DNA of 64,000 nt. Source: Varunaivibrio sulfuroxidans (GTDB lineage Bacteria > Pseudomonadota > Alphaproteobacteria > Rhodospirillales > Magnetovibrionaceae). Location: the NCBI RefSeq assembly GCF_029318635.1, contig NZ_CP119676.1, forward strand, positions 574,614-638,613, given 5' to 3'. The first letter of the stretch is position 1; the number at the start of each line of letters is the position of its first letter. The notes below the pieces were generated by a model that worked only from the letters and a program-made list of their open reading frames with translations, did not search any database and was not told the DNA's origin. Shown here piece after piece: positions 7,903-15,991 of the stretch. A program made the translations under genes and the position numbers.

Positions 7903-8889
7903 CTAACTTTCTTGATCGCGGCCCTTTTTCGGCGTCGCGATCAGGGCCGGCGCAACGATCGGATCGGCGACAACGTCACCCGGGGTCTTTCGGCGGCCTC
8001 GGGCCCGATGGTTTTTAGATTCGCGATGAACCAGATATAGCCCGCAGGCGACGATCACCGCCCCGCCGACAAGCGCGTTTGGACCGGGGATTTCGCGCCA
8101 AAAAAAATATCCGATACCGCTGGCCCACAACAGGCCGGAATACTCGAACGGCGCCAGAAGACCGACCGGGGCGAGCGCGAACGCCCGGGTCGAACTGAGG
8201 TGCCCCAAAAGGGCGAAAGCCGAGGCCAAGCCCGCCATGGCGACGTCCATCCCGGTCATGGGTTTGAAGCTCAACGGCAATGCCGCGCTCGCCGCCAAGC
8301 CGATCCACACGTTAAAGTATACGACCTGTTTGAACGCCCCCTCGCGAAGGCCCAACCAGCGCGTTGACAACATGAACAACGCGTACGAGATGCTCGATAC
8401 CACGACATAAAGCGCGCCGGGCTGAAACACATTCCCACTGGGCTTCATGGCGATCACGACGCCGACAAAACCGATGATAACGGCGCTCCAACGATGAACG
8501 CCGACCTTTTCCTTGAACACCGGCACCGAAAGCGCCGTCATGATGAAGGTCGATCCGAAAAAAATAACCGTGGCGTCGGCAAGGGCCATGGTTTTAAGGG
8601 CGGTAAAGAAAAAATACGGCGCCCCCATCCCCAACACGACGCGAGAAAAATGCGCCCACTTGCGCCGCGTGCGCAAAACGCCGCCCCCCTTCGTGTGCAA
8701 CACCCAAATCAACAGCACGGGAACGATGAACCAACTGCGCACGGCTAAGATTTGCACGACGGCGAAGCCCTGACCGACAAGATATTTTATCGTCCCGTCC
8801 ATCAACGATAAACAAGCCGTCGCCAGCAAGATCAAGGCAACGCCGGAAAGCTGTTCATTTTCGGCGATGTCGGATTTTTTATTTTTCAT
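7903..8889 (-). CDS. EamA/DMT-superfamily transporter
   Basis: This 328-residue inner-membrane protein is built like the ten-helix drug/metabolite transporter fold. There are two EamA repeats, roughly residues 15-145 and 155-290. The first repeat ends with FKEKVGVHRWSAVIIGFVGVVIAMKP, the typical DMT helix 4-5 signature. A basic cytoplasmic tail of about 35 residues follows. The substrate cannot be told from sequence; family members export amino acids, nucleotide-related compounds or other metabolites. It lies between cbbR and the fbp-prk-tkt-fba unit but is separated from fba by a terminator and repeats, so it is probably its own transcription unit. Confidence 0.85.
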   Translation of the reverse strand: MKNKKSDIAENEQLSGVALILLATACLSLMDGTIKYLVGQGFAVVQILAVRSWFIVPVLLIWVLHTKGGGVLRTRRKWAHFSRVVLGMGAPYFFFTALKTMALADATVIFFGSTFIMTALSVPVFKEKVGVHRWSAVIIGFVGVVIAMKPSGNVFQPGALYVVVSSISYALFMLSTRWLGLREGAFKQVVYFNVWIGLAASAALPLSFKPMTGMDVAMAGLASAFALLGHLSSTRAFALAPVGLLAPFEYSGLLWASGIGYFFWREIPGPNALVGGAVIVACGLYLVHRESKNHRARGRRKTPGDVVADPIVAPALIATPKKGRDQES

Positions 8890-9010
8890 GGAAACGACCC
8901 GTCACACGATGCGTTAAGAAACGGGTGTCTCAAGGCTTCCGTTCCCTTTTCAACCTGCCTAACAGGATCGAACGGCAACGTCAAAGAGAGCATCCTTCGC
9001 GGAAAAAACG

Positions 9011-9086
9011 CCAGAGTCATAAGCGAAAGCCTGAGTCATAAACGAAAGCCAGAGTCATAAACGAAAGCCAGAGTCATAAACGAAAA
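9011..9086. repeat. Four tandem 19-bp repeats
   Basis: Four head-to-tail units of the form CCAGAGTCATAAACGAAAG start at 9011, 9030, 9049 and 9068. Units 1, 2 and 4 each differ from unit 3 by one base. The array ends in the A run that becomes the T tract of the fba terminator on the minus strand. It lies in the 252-base gap between fba and the DMT gene. Function unknown. Confidence 0.9.
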
Positions 9087-9108
9087 AAAGACGGGCCTAA
9101 GCCCGCCT
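9083..9108 (-). terminator. Rho-independent terminator after fba
   Basis: On the minus strand a GGCGGGC-TTAG-GCCCGTC hairpin is followed by seven Ts. It ends the fbp-prk-tkt-fba transcript. Confidence 0.85.
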
Positions 9109-9141
9109 TCCTTTCGTTGTAAGTTTTATGCCGAGGCCCGG

Positions 9142-10206
9142 TCAGTTCACCTTGGGATCCAATTCACCGGCGGCGTAACGTTCAAACATTTTTTCCAGAG
9201 ACAGAGGCTTTATCTTCTGCGCCTGTCCGGCGGAGCCGAAGGCCTCGTAGCGGTTTTTACAAATTTCCGTCATTCCCTTGGTCGCCTCGGCGAAATACTT
9301 CCGGGGATCGAAGTTGGACGTATTTTGCGCCAGATGACGTCGGATCGACCCGGTGGACGCCATGCGCAAATCGGTGTCGATATTCACCTTGCGTACACCG
9401 GACTTGATACCCTCGACGATTTCTTCGACCGGCACGCCGTAGGTCTGCCCCATGTCACCGCCGAAATCGTTGATGATCTTAAGCCAATCCTGAGGCACCG
9501 AACTTGAGCCGTGCATGACAAGATGGGTGTCGGGAATGCGGGCGTGGATTTCCTTGACCCGTTCGATGGCCAGAATATCGCCGGTCGGCGGACGGGTGAA
9601 CTTATATGCGCCGTGGCTGGTGCCGATGGCGATCGCCAGGGCGTCAACTTGGGTTTTCTTAACAAAATCGGCGGCCTCTTCGGGATCGGTCAGCATTTGG
9701 TCGTGGGTCAATTTGCCTTCCGCGCCGACGCCATCCTCCTCGCCCGCCTCGCCGGTTTCCAGCGATCCCAGGCAGCCCAGTTCCCCTTCCACGGAAACGC
9801 CGCATGAATGGGCCGTCTCGACCACCTTGCGGGTGGTTTCGACGTTGTAATCGTAAGTCGACGGGGTCTTGCCGTCCTCCATCAAAGAACCATCCATCAT
9901 CACCGAGCTAAAGCCCGACTGGATGGAACGCTGGCAGACCGCCGGGCTGGTGCCGTGATCCTGGTGCATGCACACCGGGATATGAGGATAGGCCTCAAGC
10001 GCGGCCAAGATCAGGTGGCGCAAGAACGGCTCGCCGGCGTATTTGCGCGCTCCGGCGGAGCCTTGCAAAATGACGGGGCTGTCCACCGCATCGGCGGCGA
10101 TCATAATCGCCTTGACCTGTTCCATATTGTTGACGTTGAACGCGGGCAGGCCGTAACCGTTTTCCGCGGCGTGATCGAGCAGCTGTCGCAGAGAGACGAG
10201 TGCCAT
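9142..10206 (-). CDS. fba: Class II fructose-1,6-bisphosphate aldolase
   Basis: This zinc-dependent aldolase makes fructose 1,6-bisphosphate, and in the Calvin cycle also sedoheptulose 1,7-bisphosphate. The 354-residue protein matches the Calvin-cycle-type class II family (CbbA). The catalytic and zinc-binding segment VCMHQDHG places His81, Asp83 and His84, and a later zinc histidine is in [10 protein letters not shown]. The GTSHGAYKF and [11 protein letters not shown] stretches bind potassium and phosphate in the family. It follows tkt after 35 bases and ends at a strong terminator, so it is the last gene of the fbp-prk-tkt-fba operon. Confidence 0.96.
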   Translation of the reverse strand: MALVSLRQLLDHAAENGYGLPAFNVNNMEQVKAIMIAADAVDSPVILQGSAGARKYAGEPFLRHLILAALEAYPHIPVCMHQDHGTSPAVCQRSIQSGFSSVMMDGSLMEDGKTPSTYDYNVETTRKVVETAHSCGVSVEGELGCLGSLETGEAGEEDGVGAEGKLTHDQMLTDPEEAADFVKKTQVDALAIAIGTSHGAYKFTRPPTGDILAIERVKEIHARIPDTHLVMHGSSSVPQDWLKIINDFGGDMGQTYGVPVEEIVEGIKSGVRKVNIDTDLRMASTGSIRRHLAQNTSNFDPRKYFAEATKGMTEICKNRYEAFGSAGQAQKIKPLSLEKMFERYAAGELDPKVN

Positions 10207-10241
10207 TAGTCATTTTCCTCCGAATAAAATTCCCCCCCGCC

Positions 10242-12221
10242 TTAGACGCGGGCTTTTGCCTTGGCGACGACATTTTCGGCGGTAATGCCGAAGTGTTTGT
10301 AGAGTTCCGGCGCCGGCGCCGAGGCCCCGAACGAATTCATCCCGACAAAATCGCCGTTGCTTCCCAAATAGGCGTCCCAGCCGAAGCGCATCGCCGCTTC
10401 GACGCCGATGCGCACGCCGCCTTCGGCGCCTAAAACCGATGCTTTATACGCATCATCTTGATCGTTGAAAAGCTCCCAACACGGCATTGAAACAACGGCG
10501 GTGGGAATGCCGTCGCCTTGCAGTGCGGCGCGAGCGTCCATGGCGATCGATACTTCCGATCCGGTGGCCATGATCGTCACCTTGCGCGCGCCATCGGCCT
10601 CGGCCAGGACATACGCGCCGCGCGCCGACAGGTTGTCGTCGGTATACGTCGTGCGCAGGGTGGGCAGACCCTGGCGGGTCAAGACCATGCCTGTCGGGGT
10701 TTTGGTATTGGCGACGGCCAGGGCCCAACATTCCGCCGTTTCCACCACGTCGCACGGACGCATGGTGTTGAAATTCGGCAGGGCGCGCAACATCGCCAAG
10801 GTTTCAACGGGCTGATGCGTGGGGCCGTCTTCGCCGAGGCCGATCGAATCGTGGGTCAAAACATAAATCACCCGTTTTTCCATCAACGCCGAAAGCCGAA
10901 TCCCGCCCATCATGTAGTTGGCGAAAACCGCGAATGTTCCAGAGTAGGGAATATATCCACCATGCAATGACAAGCCGTTCATCACCGCCGACATGGCGTG
11001 CTCGCGCACACCGTAGTGGATATACCGTCCGGTAAAGTCACTGTTGGTGATCGAGGCGGTCGAAGGGGTCTTGGTGTTGACCGACCCCGTCAAGTCGGCC
11101 GAGCCGCCGATCATCGCGGGGATATTTTTGGTCAAAACTTCGAGGGTCTTGCCCGAAGCCTGGCGGGTCGCCAGCTTGGGCGCTTCGGCGGACATCTTTT
11201 TCTTGAAGGCGTTAAGCGCCTCCATCCACCCCGCGGGGAGCTGATCGCTATACAGGGCGTCGAATTTTTCGCGCGCCTTGGGATCGGCGTTTTTAAGTGC
11301 GGATTCCCAGTTCTGCCGGTCGGCCGAGCCGCGCGCACAGGCCGAACGCCAGCTTTCTAAGATGTCGTCGGGAATCTCGAACGGTTCGGCGCGCCAGCCC
11401 AGGCCTTCGCGCATACCTTTGATTTCCTCATCGCCCAGGGGCGCGCCGTGGGTGTCGTGGGTGCCCGCCTTGGTCGGCGCGCCATAACCGATGGTGGTTT
11501 TGCAGGCGATCAGGGACGGCGCGCCGGATTTCTTCGCCTTGACGATCGCCGCCTCGATGGCGGCGGGATCGTGGCCGTCAACCTGCTGCGTATCCCAGCC
11601 CGACGCCTCGAAACGCTGGCGCTGATTGTCGCTCAGGGTCAAGTTGGTATTGCCGTCGATGCAGATCGAATTGTCGTCCCAAAACACGATCATCTTGCTC
11701 AACTTCAAGTGACCGGCGATCGAAATCGCCTCCTGGGAGATCCCTTCCATCAGGCAGCCGTCACCGGCGATGGTGTAGGTGTAATGATCCACCATATCGT
11801 CGCCGAAGTGGGCGTTTTGCATTTTTTCCGCCAGCGCCATGCCGACGGCGGTGGTGATCCCCTGCCCCAACGGCCCTGTCGTGGTTTCGACCCCTTCGAC
11901 GTGTCCATATTCCGGGTGCCCCGCCGTTTTCGCGCCGAGCTGACGGAAATTTTTGATGTCGTCCATGGTTACGTCGTCGTAGCCCGCAAGATACAGCAGG
12001 GAATACATCAACATCGATCCGTGACCGGCCGACAGCACGAAACGGTCGCGGTCGCGCCAATGGGGCGCCTTGGGGTCGAATTTTAAAAATTTGGTAAAAA
12101 GAACGGTAGCCACGTCGGCCATGCCCATGGGCATTCCCGGGTGTCCGGATTTTGCCTTTTGCACGGCGTCCACCGACAAGAAGCGGATTGCGTTGGCCAT
12201 TTCATTATGCGTCGCGGTCAT
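10242..12221 (-). CDS. tkt: Transketolase
   Basis: This thiamine-diphosphate enzyme shuffles two-carbon units to regenerate pentose phosphates (CbbT). With the ATG at 12221 (start MTATHNEMANAIRFL) it has 659 residues, the standard length. The longer open frame adds 57 residues that overlap prk and have no family similarity. Visible signatures are KSGHPGMPMGMADV near residue 24, the ThDP-binding GDGCLMEGISQEA near residue 150, the pyrimidine-domain GVREHAMSA, and DSIGLGEDGPTHQPVE. It starts 14 bases after prk. Confidence 0.96.
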   Translation of the reverse strand: MTATHNEMANAIRFLSVDAVQKAKSGHPGMPMGMADVATVLFTKFLKFDPKAPHWRDRDRFVLSAGHGSMLMYSLLYLAGYDDVTMDDIKNFRQLGAKTAGHPEYGHVEGVETTTGPLGQGITTAVGMALAEKMQNAHFGDDMVDHYTYTIAGDGCLMEGISQEAISIAGHLKLSKMIVFWDDNSICIDGNTNLTLSDNQRQRFEASGWDTQQVDGHDPAAIEAAIVKAKKSGAPSLIACKTTIGYGAPTKAGTHDTHGAPLGDEEIKGMREGLGWRAEPFEIPDDILESWRSACARGSADRQNWESALKNADPKAREKFDALYSDQLPAGWMEALNAFKKKMSAEAPKLATRQASGKTLEVLTKNIPAMIGGSADLTGSVNTKTPSTASITNSDFTGRYIHYGVREHAMSAVMNGLSLHGGYIPYSGTFAVFANYMMGGIRLSALMEKRVIYVLTHDSIGLGEDGPTHQPVETLAMLRALPNFNTMRPCDVVETAECWALAVANTKTPTGMVLTRQGLPTLRTTYTDDNLSARGAYVLAEADGARKVTIMATGSEVSIAMDARAALQGDGIPTAVVSMPCWELFNDQDDAYKASVLGAEGGVRIGVEAAMRFGWDAYLGSNGDFVGMNSFGASAPAPELYKHFGITAENVVAKAKARV

Positions 12222-12235
12222 CGATTGAGGTCCCC

Positions 12236-13177
12236 TTAGATCGCGTGATGTCCCTGAGCGGCTTTGATCATGTGATACGTCACCAAAAGCTGCGACAGGG
12301 CGAGCGGATGGCTGAGAGCCAGTTGATTTTGGTCGTCGTAGAATTTTCCGACGTTTTCGCGCAGGTGTTGGGCCTCCGGTATCAGATTCCACAACAAGTC
12401 CTCCACGGCCTTGGCGCGCTTGCCGTCGATATCCCCTGAAATATCCAGGACATCGACCGGTTTTCCGTCGATATCGCGCGCCAATTCAAGACGGAAACCT
12501 TTTTTCATCGCCCCGACTTCAAGCACCGGGGTCAAATCCGGGTGGGGCAGCGTCGGGCGCAGGGTGTGGCGCACATTGAGGTGCGCCCCGCTTTCGTCGT
12601 GATTGCTGTCGGGCGGGTAGAAGCTGACGACCATATCGGCAAAAGTGCGTTGCGGCAGGATGCAATGCACGCTGTCTTCAACCCGCCGCGCCAACGTGCG
12701 CCGCGCCTCGTCCACGGTATAGCCCCGCATATGAGTGTCGCGCTTGATCTTCCATTTGATGCGCAGCGCCTCGTGCGGTTCGAGAAAAATTTTAACGTCG
12801 TAACAATCGCGCATCTGCCGAGTCGAATACCCGAGCAGCCCTTCAAGAATGATAAATTCCTTCGGGCGAACATACTGCGGCGTGTCGAAATCCCCGGAGA
12901 CATGATTGTAGACCGGCTTTAAGATCGGCCTTCCCTGGCGTAACAGGCCGATATGCTGTTCCAGGATGTCGGTGTAATTGGCCTCGGGGCTAAGCGCTGT
13001 GACCCCCCGCTCCACCCGCGCCGCCCGCGACAGGCTGTGATAATCGTCGGTACATATCGTCACGACCCGATCGGCCCCCAAAATCTGCGCGATACCGTCG
13101 GCTAGGGTGCTTTTTCCCGACGCGGAATCACCGACGATGCCCAAGATAATGGGGCGTTCCAATTTCTTAAACGGCAT
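12236..13177 (-). CDS. prk: Phosphoribulokinase
   Basis: This enzyme phosphorylates ribulose 5-phosphate to the RuBisCO substrate and is diagnostic of the Calvin cycle. The P-loop GDSASGKST is at residues 16-24, followed by the bacterial-type signature TICTDDYHSLSR. The stretches KPVYNH and FIILEGLLGYST are also typical. I prefer the ATG at 13177 (MPFKKLERP, 313 residues), which overlaps the end of fbp by 11 bases; an ATG at 13195 would add six residues. It lacks the redox-active insert of plant enzymes. The overlap points to translational coupling with fbp. Confidence 0.95.
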   Translation of the reverse strand: MPFKKLERPIILGIVGDSASGKSTLADGIAQILGADRVVTICTDDYHSLSRAARVERGVTALSPEANYTDILEQHIGLLRQGRPILKPVYNHVSGDFDTPQYVRPKEFIILEGLLGYSTRQMRDCYDVKIFLEPHEALRIKWKIKRDTHMRGYTVDEARRTLARRVEDSVHCILPQRTFADMVVSFYPPDSNHDESGAHLNVRHTLRPTLPHPDLTPVLEVGAMKKGFRLELARDIDGKPVDVLDISGDIDGKRAKAVEDLLWNLIPEAQHLRENVGKFYDDQNQLALSHPLALSQLLVTYHMIKAAQGHHAI

Positions 13178-14165
13178 TTTTATCGTCCCCGTCATATCTC
13201 GGGAGACTTCCCCGGGTGCGATGGAACGTCGTCAGAACTTGCCTCTCTCCGCTTCCCGAAATTAGAAGCGTTTGCGTTTGCTCATGATCGGGTCTGCGCA
13301 CAATACCCTCGAACAGCAACCCCGTGGTAATGCCCGTAGCGCAAAAATAAACCTGCGGCGAACGGATTAACGTTTCCAACGCCATCCACGACGCGGTGTT
13401 CATTCCGGCCTTGGCGACTTCGGCCTTTTCGGTGGCCAGTTGCGGATCGAGACGGGCCATAAATTCGCCTCCCAAGGCGCGGATCGCACAAGCCGAAAGC
13501 AACCCCTCGCGCGCACCGCCGCAGCCCATCAAGGCATCGATTCCCGAATTGGGCATCGCCGCCATCAAAGCGCCCGCGACATCGCCCGCCGGGTACAACG
13601 CCACCCGCGCGCCCGCGTTGTGAATACGCTCGACTAAATTGCGATGGCGTGGCTTCTCCAAAACAAAAATCGTCAATTCGTCTATAGGCTTATCCAGCGC
13701 GTTGGCGAGATTTTTCAATTTCTCCTCCAACGGCGCCGCGGGATCGATCTTGCCGCGCGCGGCTGGTGGAGCGGCAAATTTTTCCATGTAAAACGCCGGC
13801 CCCGGATCGAACATGGCGCCTTCGACGGTCAGAGCGATCACCGCCATCGCATTGGTCATCCCCCGCGCCAAATACGACATACCTTCGATCGGGTCGGCCG
13901 CGATGTCAAAGCGCATCGCGACCGTTCCCCCCCCGATCACCTCTCCGACCGACAGGCCGCTATCCTCAGGATTGCTTTCACCGACGACGATGCGCCCGTG
14001 AACCGGTAATTTGTCGAGTTCGCCACGCATCGCGGATATGGCCCCGCGGTCCCCCCGACCGCGATCGCCGCGTCCGATCCAATCATACGCAGCGCGAGCC
14101 GCGGCCTCGGTTGCGTTGCGCAACGCGTAGACAAATAATGGATCCTCAATAGACGCGTCGCTCAT
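13167..14165 (-). CDS. glpX: GlpX-type (class II) fructose-1,6-bisphosphatase, divergent
   Basis: The 332-residue protein belongs to the GlpX family, whose members hydrolyse fructose 1,6-bisphosphate and sometimes sedoheptulose 1,7-bisphosphate. First in the fbp-prk-tkt-fba operon, it fits the Calvin-cycle phosphatase. The overall fold signatures are present, for example GRGD at 31-34, DPIEG at 91-95 and DALMGCGGAREGLLSACAIRALGG. However, three usually conserved active-site stretches deviate. The lysine after GRGD is Arg35. The acidic GEGE..D motif reads GESNPED at 62-68. The usual DPxEGT reads DPIEGM, so the catalytic Thr is Met96. It may have altered catalysis or specificity. Confidence 0.85.
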   Translation of the reverse strand: MSDASIEDPLFVYALRNATEAAARAAYDWIGRGDRGRGDRGAISAMRGELDKLPVHGRIVVGESNPEDSGLSVGEVIGGGTVAMRFDIAADPIEGMSYLARGMTNAMAVIALTVEGAMFDPGPAFYMEKFAAPPAARGKIDPAAPLEEKLKNLANALDKPIDELTIFVLEKPRHRNLVERIHNAGARVALYPAGDVAGALMAAMPNSGIDALMGCGGAREGLLSACAIRALGGEFMARLDPQLATEKAEVAKAGMNTASWMALETLIRSPQVYFCATGITTGLLFEGIVRRPDHEQTQTLLISGSGERQVLTTFHRTRGSLPRYDGDDKNAV

Positions 14166-14532
14166 CGCCCTACCCTATTTGATTCCATAGCGGATTGATT
14201 CCGTAGCGGATCGGTCACGAGTCTGACGCCGTTCACGCGATCCCGGATACAATCGTGGATAACCCAACCCCGTTCATCCCATGGCCCCCCTCATGGCGCT
14301 CCCATAGCGCCCCCGTGGCCGAGAGGACGTCCAAATTTCCCCCTAGGTGGACGCAGCCGCATCATTGAATCCCAGGCGGCGCAAGGGAACACCCGCAAGG
14401 GGAGCCAAAAAAACTCTTTCGGGTAGGTAGCGGAAAATCAAGAGTCTGCGCCCGAAGGAGGGCATGTGGCGCGCGCCCAGTTTTTTTACGTTATGAAAGA
14501 CGGAATTAATGTCCTCAGCATAGACGCCGCCG
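14166..14532. other. 367-base intergenic region upstream of fbp
   Basis: I see no supportable gene. A 67-codon minus-strand frame at 14343-14546 overlaps the end of the regulator gene and has no recognisable features. Around 14178-14212 a unit of about 16 bases, ATTCC(A/G)TAGCGGAT, occurs twice in tandem. The stretch must contain the promoter of the fbp operon if that operon is transcribed independently of the regulator. Confidence 0.5.
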
Positions 14533-15153
14533 TCAGGCATGCGCATTCAAATAAGAGGCGACGGCCTGGGCGCGGTTTTTAACGTCCAATTTTCCGTATA
14601 GATTTTTGAGATGAAACTTCACCGTGTTCAACGAAATGTCCAAGTCTCCCGCGATTTGAGCATTCGTCCGACCCTGTGCGACAGAACATAACAATTCCTG
14701 CTCACGCGCGGTCAGACTGGCGAAGGGATCGTTGCTGGGGCGGGACAGGTCCATAAACGGGAAAACCATGCGTCCTTCCGATACCGCGACGACCGTATCG
14801 ATCAACTTCTCGGGACGCTCCGTTTTTGAACAAAAACCGGCCCCACCCAAATGCATCACCTGACGAGGAACATCGCCGACCATGTTTCCGGTAAAAACGA
14901 CAATTTTGGGCGGACACTCGGTGTTTTTGATCGACTGCAAAACCCCCTGTCCGGTCATGTACGGCATATTCCAGCCGATAACGCCAACATCGAAACACAA
15001 CCTATCGACGGCCTCCATGAAACGCTCCCCATCGGCCGCCGTCGCGACCAAGGAAAACCTGTCGTCGCCGCCGAAAAGCTGGGTCAACGCATGCAACATC
15101 AACGGCGATTTATCCGCGACGACAACTTCTATGGCACCCTTGTCTTCGGCCAC
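14533..15153 (-). CDS. NarL/LuxR-type regulator with degenerate receiver domain
   Basis: The 206-residue protein has a receiver-like domain (about 8-125) and a LuxR-type helix-turn-helix (about 145-203, LTAREQELLCSVAQGRTNAQIA). The receiver keeps Thr88 and Lys110 but lacks the phosphoacceptor. The expected Asp is Gly60 in DVGVIGWNMP, and the acidic pair is Asp14-Lys15. It is therefore unlikely to be phosphorylated in the usual way. No histidine kinase lies nearby. It points toward the fbp-prk-tkt-fba operon on the same strand, so a role in controlling carbon fixation is possible but unproven. Confidence 0.85.
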   Translation of the reverse strand: MAEDKGAIEVVVADKSPLMLHALTQLFGGDDRFSLVATAADGERFMEAVDRLCFDVGVIGWNMPYMTGQGVLQSIKNTECPPKIVVFTGNMVGDVPRQVMHLGGAGFCSKTERPEKLIDTVVAVSEGRMVFPFMDLSRPSNDPFASLTAREQELLCSVAQGRTNAQIAGDLDISLNTVKFHLKNLYGKLDVKNRAQAVASYLNAHA

Positions 15154-15450
15154 TGTGAAGGCTCCCCCTGGCGCAGTCCCCCCTAACGGGTAGGTTTTCT
15201 AAATACTATGCGGGAAAACACCACTTTAGAAAAGACAAATGTAACCAATACGTGGGTATCTTTTGAAAAATTATTTCGTCTTAGGGCGCGCACTCGATTA
15301 TGGCCCTTTTTGAACAAAATCGTTTCCTGTCTTTCGTACGCACCTGCCCAGCACACGAAAGAGGACGATCTTAATATAGATTTCCATAAACGATCTGCTA
15401 TGAATGGACGCCATCGTTTTGTTGTTTTACATCCCGTATAGGAGGGGTCA

Positions 15451-15645
15451 ATGAGGCTCATTCTCGCCATTTTCCTGCCCTGGTTACAATTCTTCACCAT
15501 AGGAAGACCCATTGCCGGGATTATTTGCCTGCTTTTGCAGATATCGCTTATCGGCTGGATTCCCGCGGCCATCTGGTCCGTCTACGCCCTTAGCCAATAT
15601 AAGACCGATAAAAAAATAGAGCGCGCGATGGGAACCAGAACTTAA
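15451..15645 (+). CDS. YqaE/Pmp3-family small membrane protein
   Basis: This 64-residue protein has two hydrophobic helices (residues 2-32 and 33-50) and the family pattern PxAGIICLLLQISLIGWIPAAIWSVYAL. Family members (UPF0057) are linked to membrane-potential and salt stress. A strong ribosome binding site, AGGAGGGG, precedes the ATG. The next gene starts two bases after its stop, so the two form a unit. The basic tail ends KKIERAMGTRT. Precise role unknown. Confidence 0.85.
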   Translation: MRLILAIFLPWLQFFTIGRPIAGIICLLLQISLIGWIPAAIWSVYALSQYKTDKKIERAMGTRT

Positions 15646-15646
15646 A

Positions 15647-15910
15647 ATGGGCGAACCGCATTTTAGGAATTTCCGCGTTCCCGTTTTAAAGCTGATCGTC
15701 ATTTCGCTCATCGTCGGCTTGCTGTTGTCGCTGTTCAATATGCGCCCCGAGGAACTCCTGACCCGCTTTGGCGATACTGTCAGGGCCGTTTTTTCCATCG
15801 TCGTGGGGTGGGTGGAGACCGCCGTTCCCTACATCCTATTGGGCGCCGTCGTGGTCATTCCGATATGGCTCGCCCTAGTGCTTTGGCGCTATGTTCGCGG
15901 AAAAATTTAA
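15647..15910 (+). CDS. DUF6460-like small membrane protein
   Basis: The 87-residue protein has two membrane helices, about 13-33 (LKLIVISLIVGLLLSLF) and 58-83 (AVPYILLGAVVVIPIWLALVLW). The pattern, with a short amphipathic linker RPEELLTRFGDTVRAVF, resembles the alphaproteobacterial DUF6460 family. It is coupled to the upstream YqaE-like gene and ends before a bidirectional terminator shared with hppA. Function unknown. Confidence 0.75.
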   Translation: MGEPHFRNFRVPVLKLIVISLIVGLLLSLFNMRPEELLTRFGDTVRAVFSIVVGWVETAVPYILLGAVVVIPIWLALVLWRYVRGKI

Positions 15911-15943
15911 TTTCCCGACATTGTTCGAGATAAGCTCACAACA

Positions 15944-15975
15944 AAAAAAGGCCCGGCATATGCCGGGCCTTTTCC
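15944..15975. terminator. Bidirectional terminator between DUF6460 gene and hppA
   Basis: A near-perfect palindrome, AAAGGCCCGGCA with its complement, carries an A run on the left and a T-rich tail on the right. It serves the convergent ends of the DUF6460 gene and hppA. Confidence 0.85.
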
Positions 15976-15991
15976 TTTAACGATGCCGCCG

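Noticed and set aside
14343..14546. Possible 67-codon gene after the pseudo-receiver regulator
   Set aside because: No ribosome site, no motif and overlap with the regulator's 3' end.
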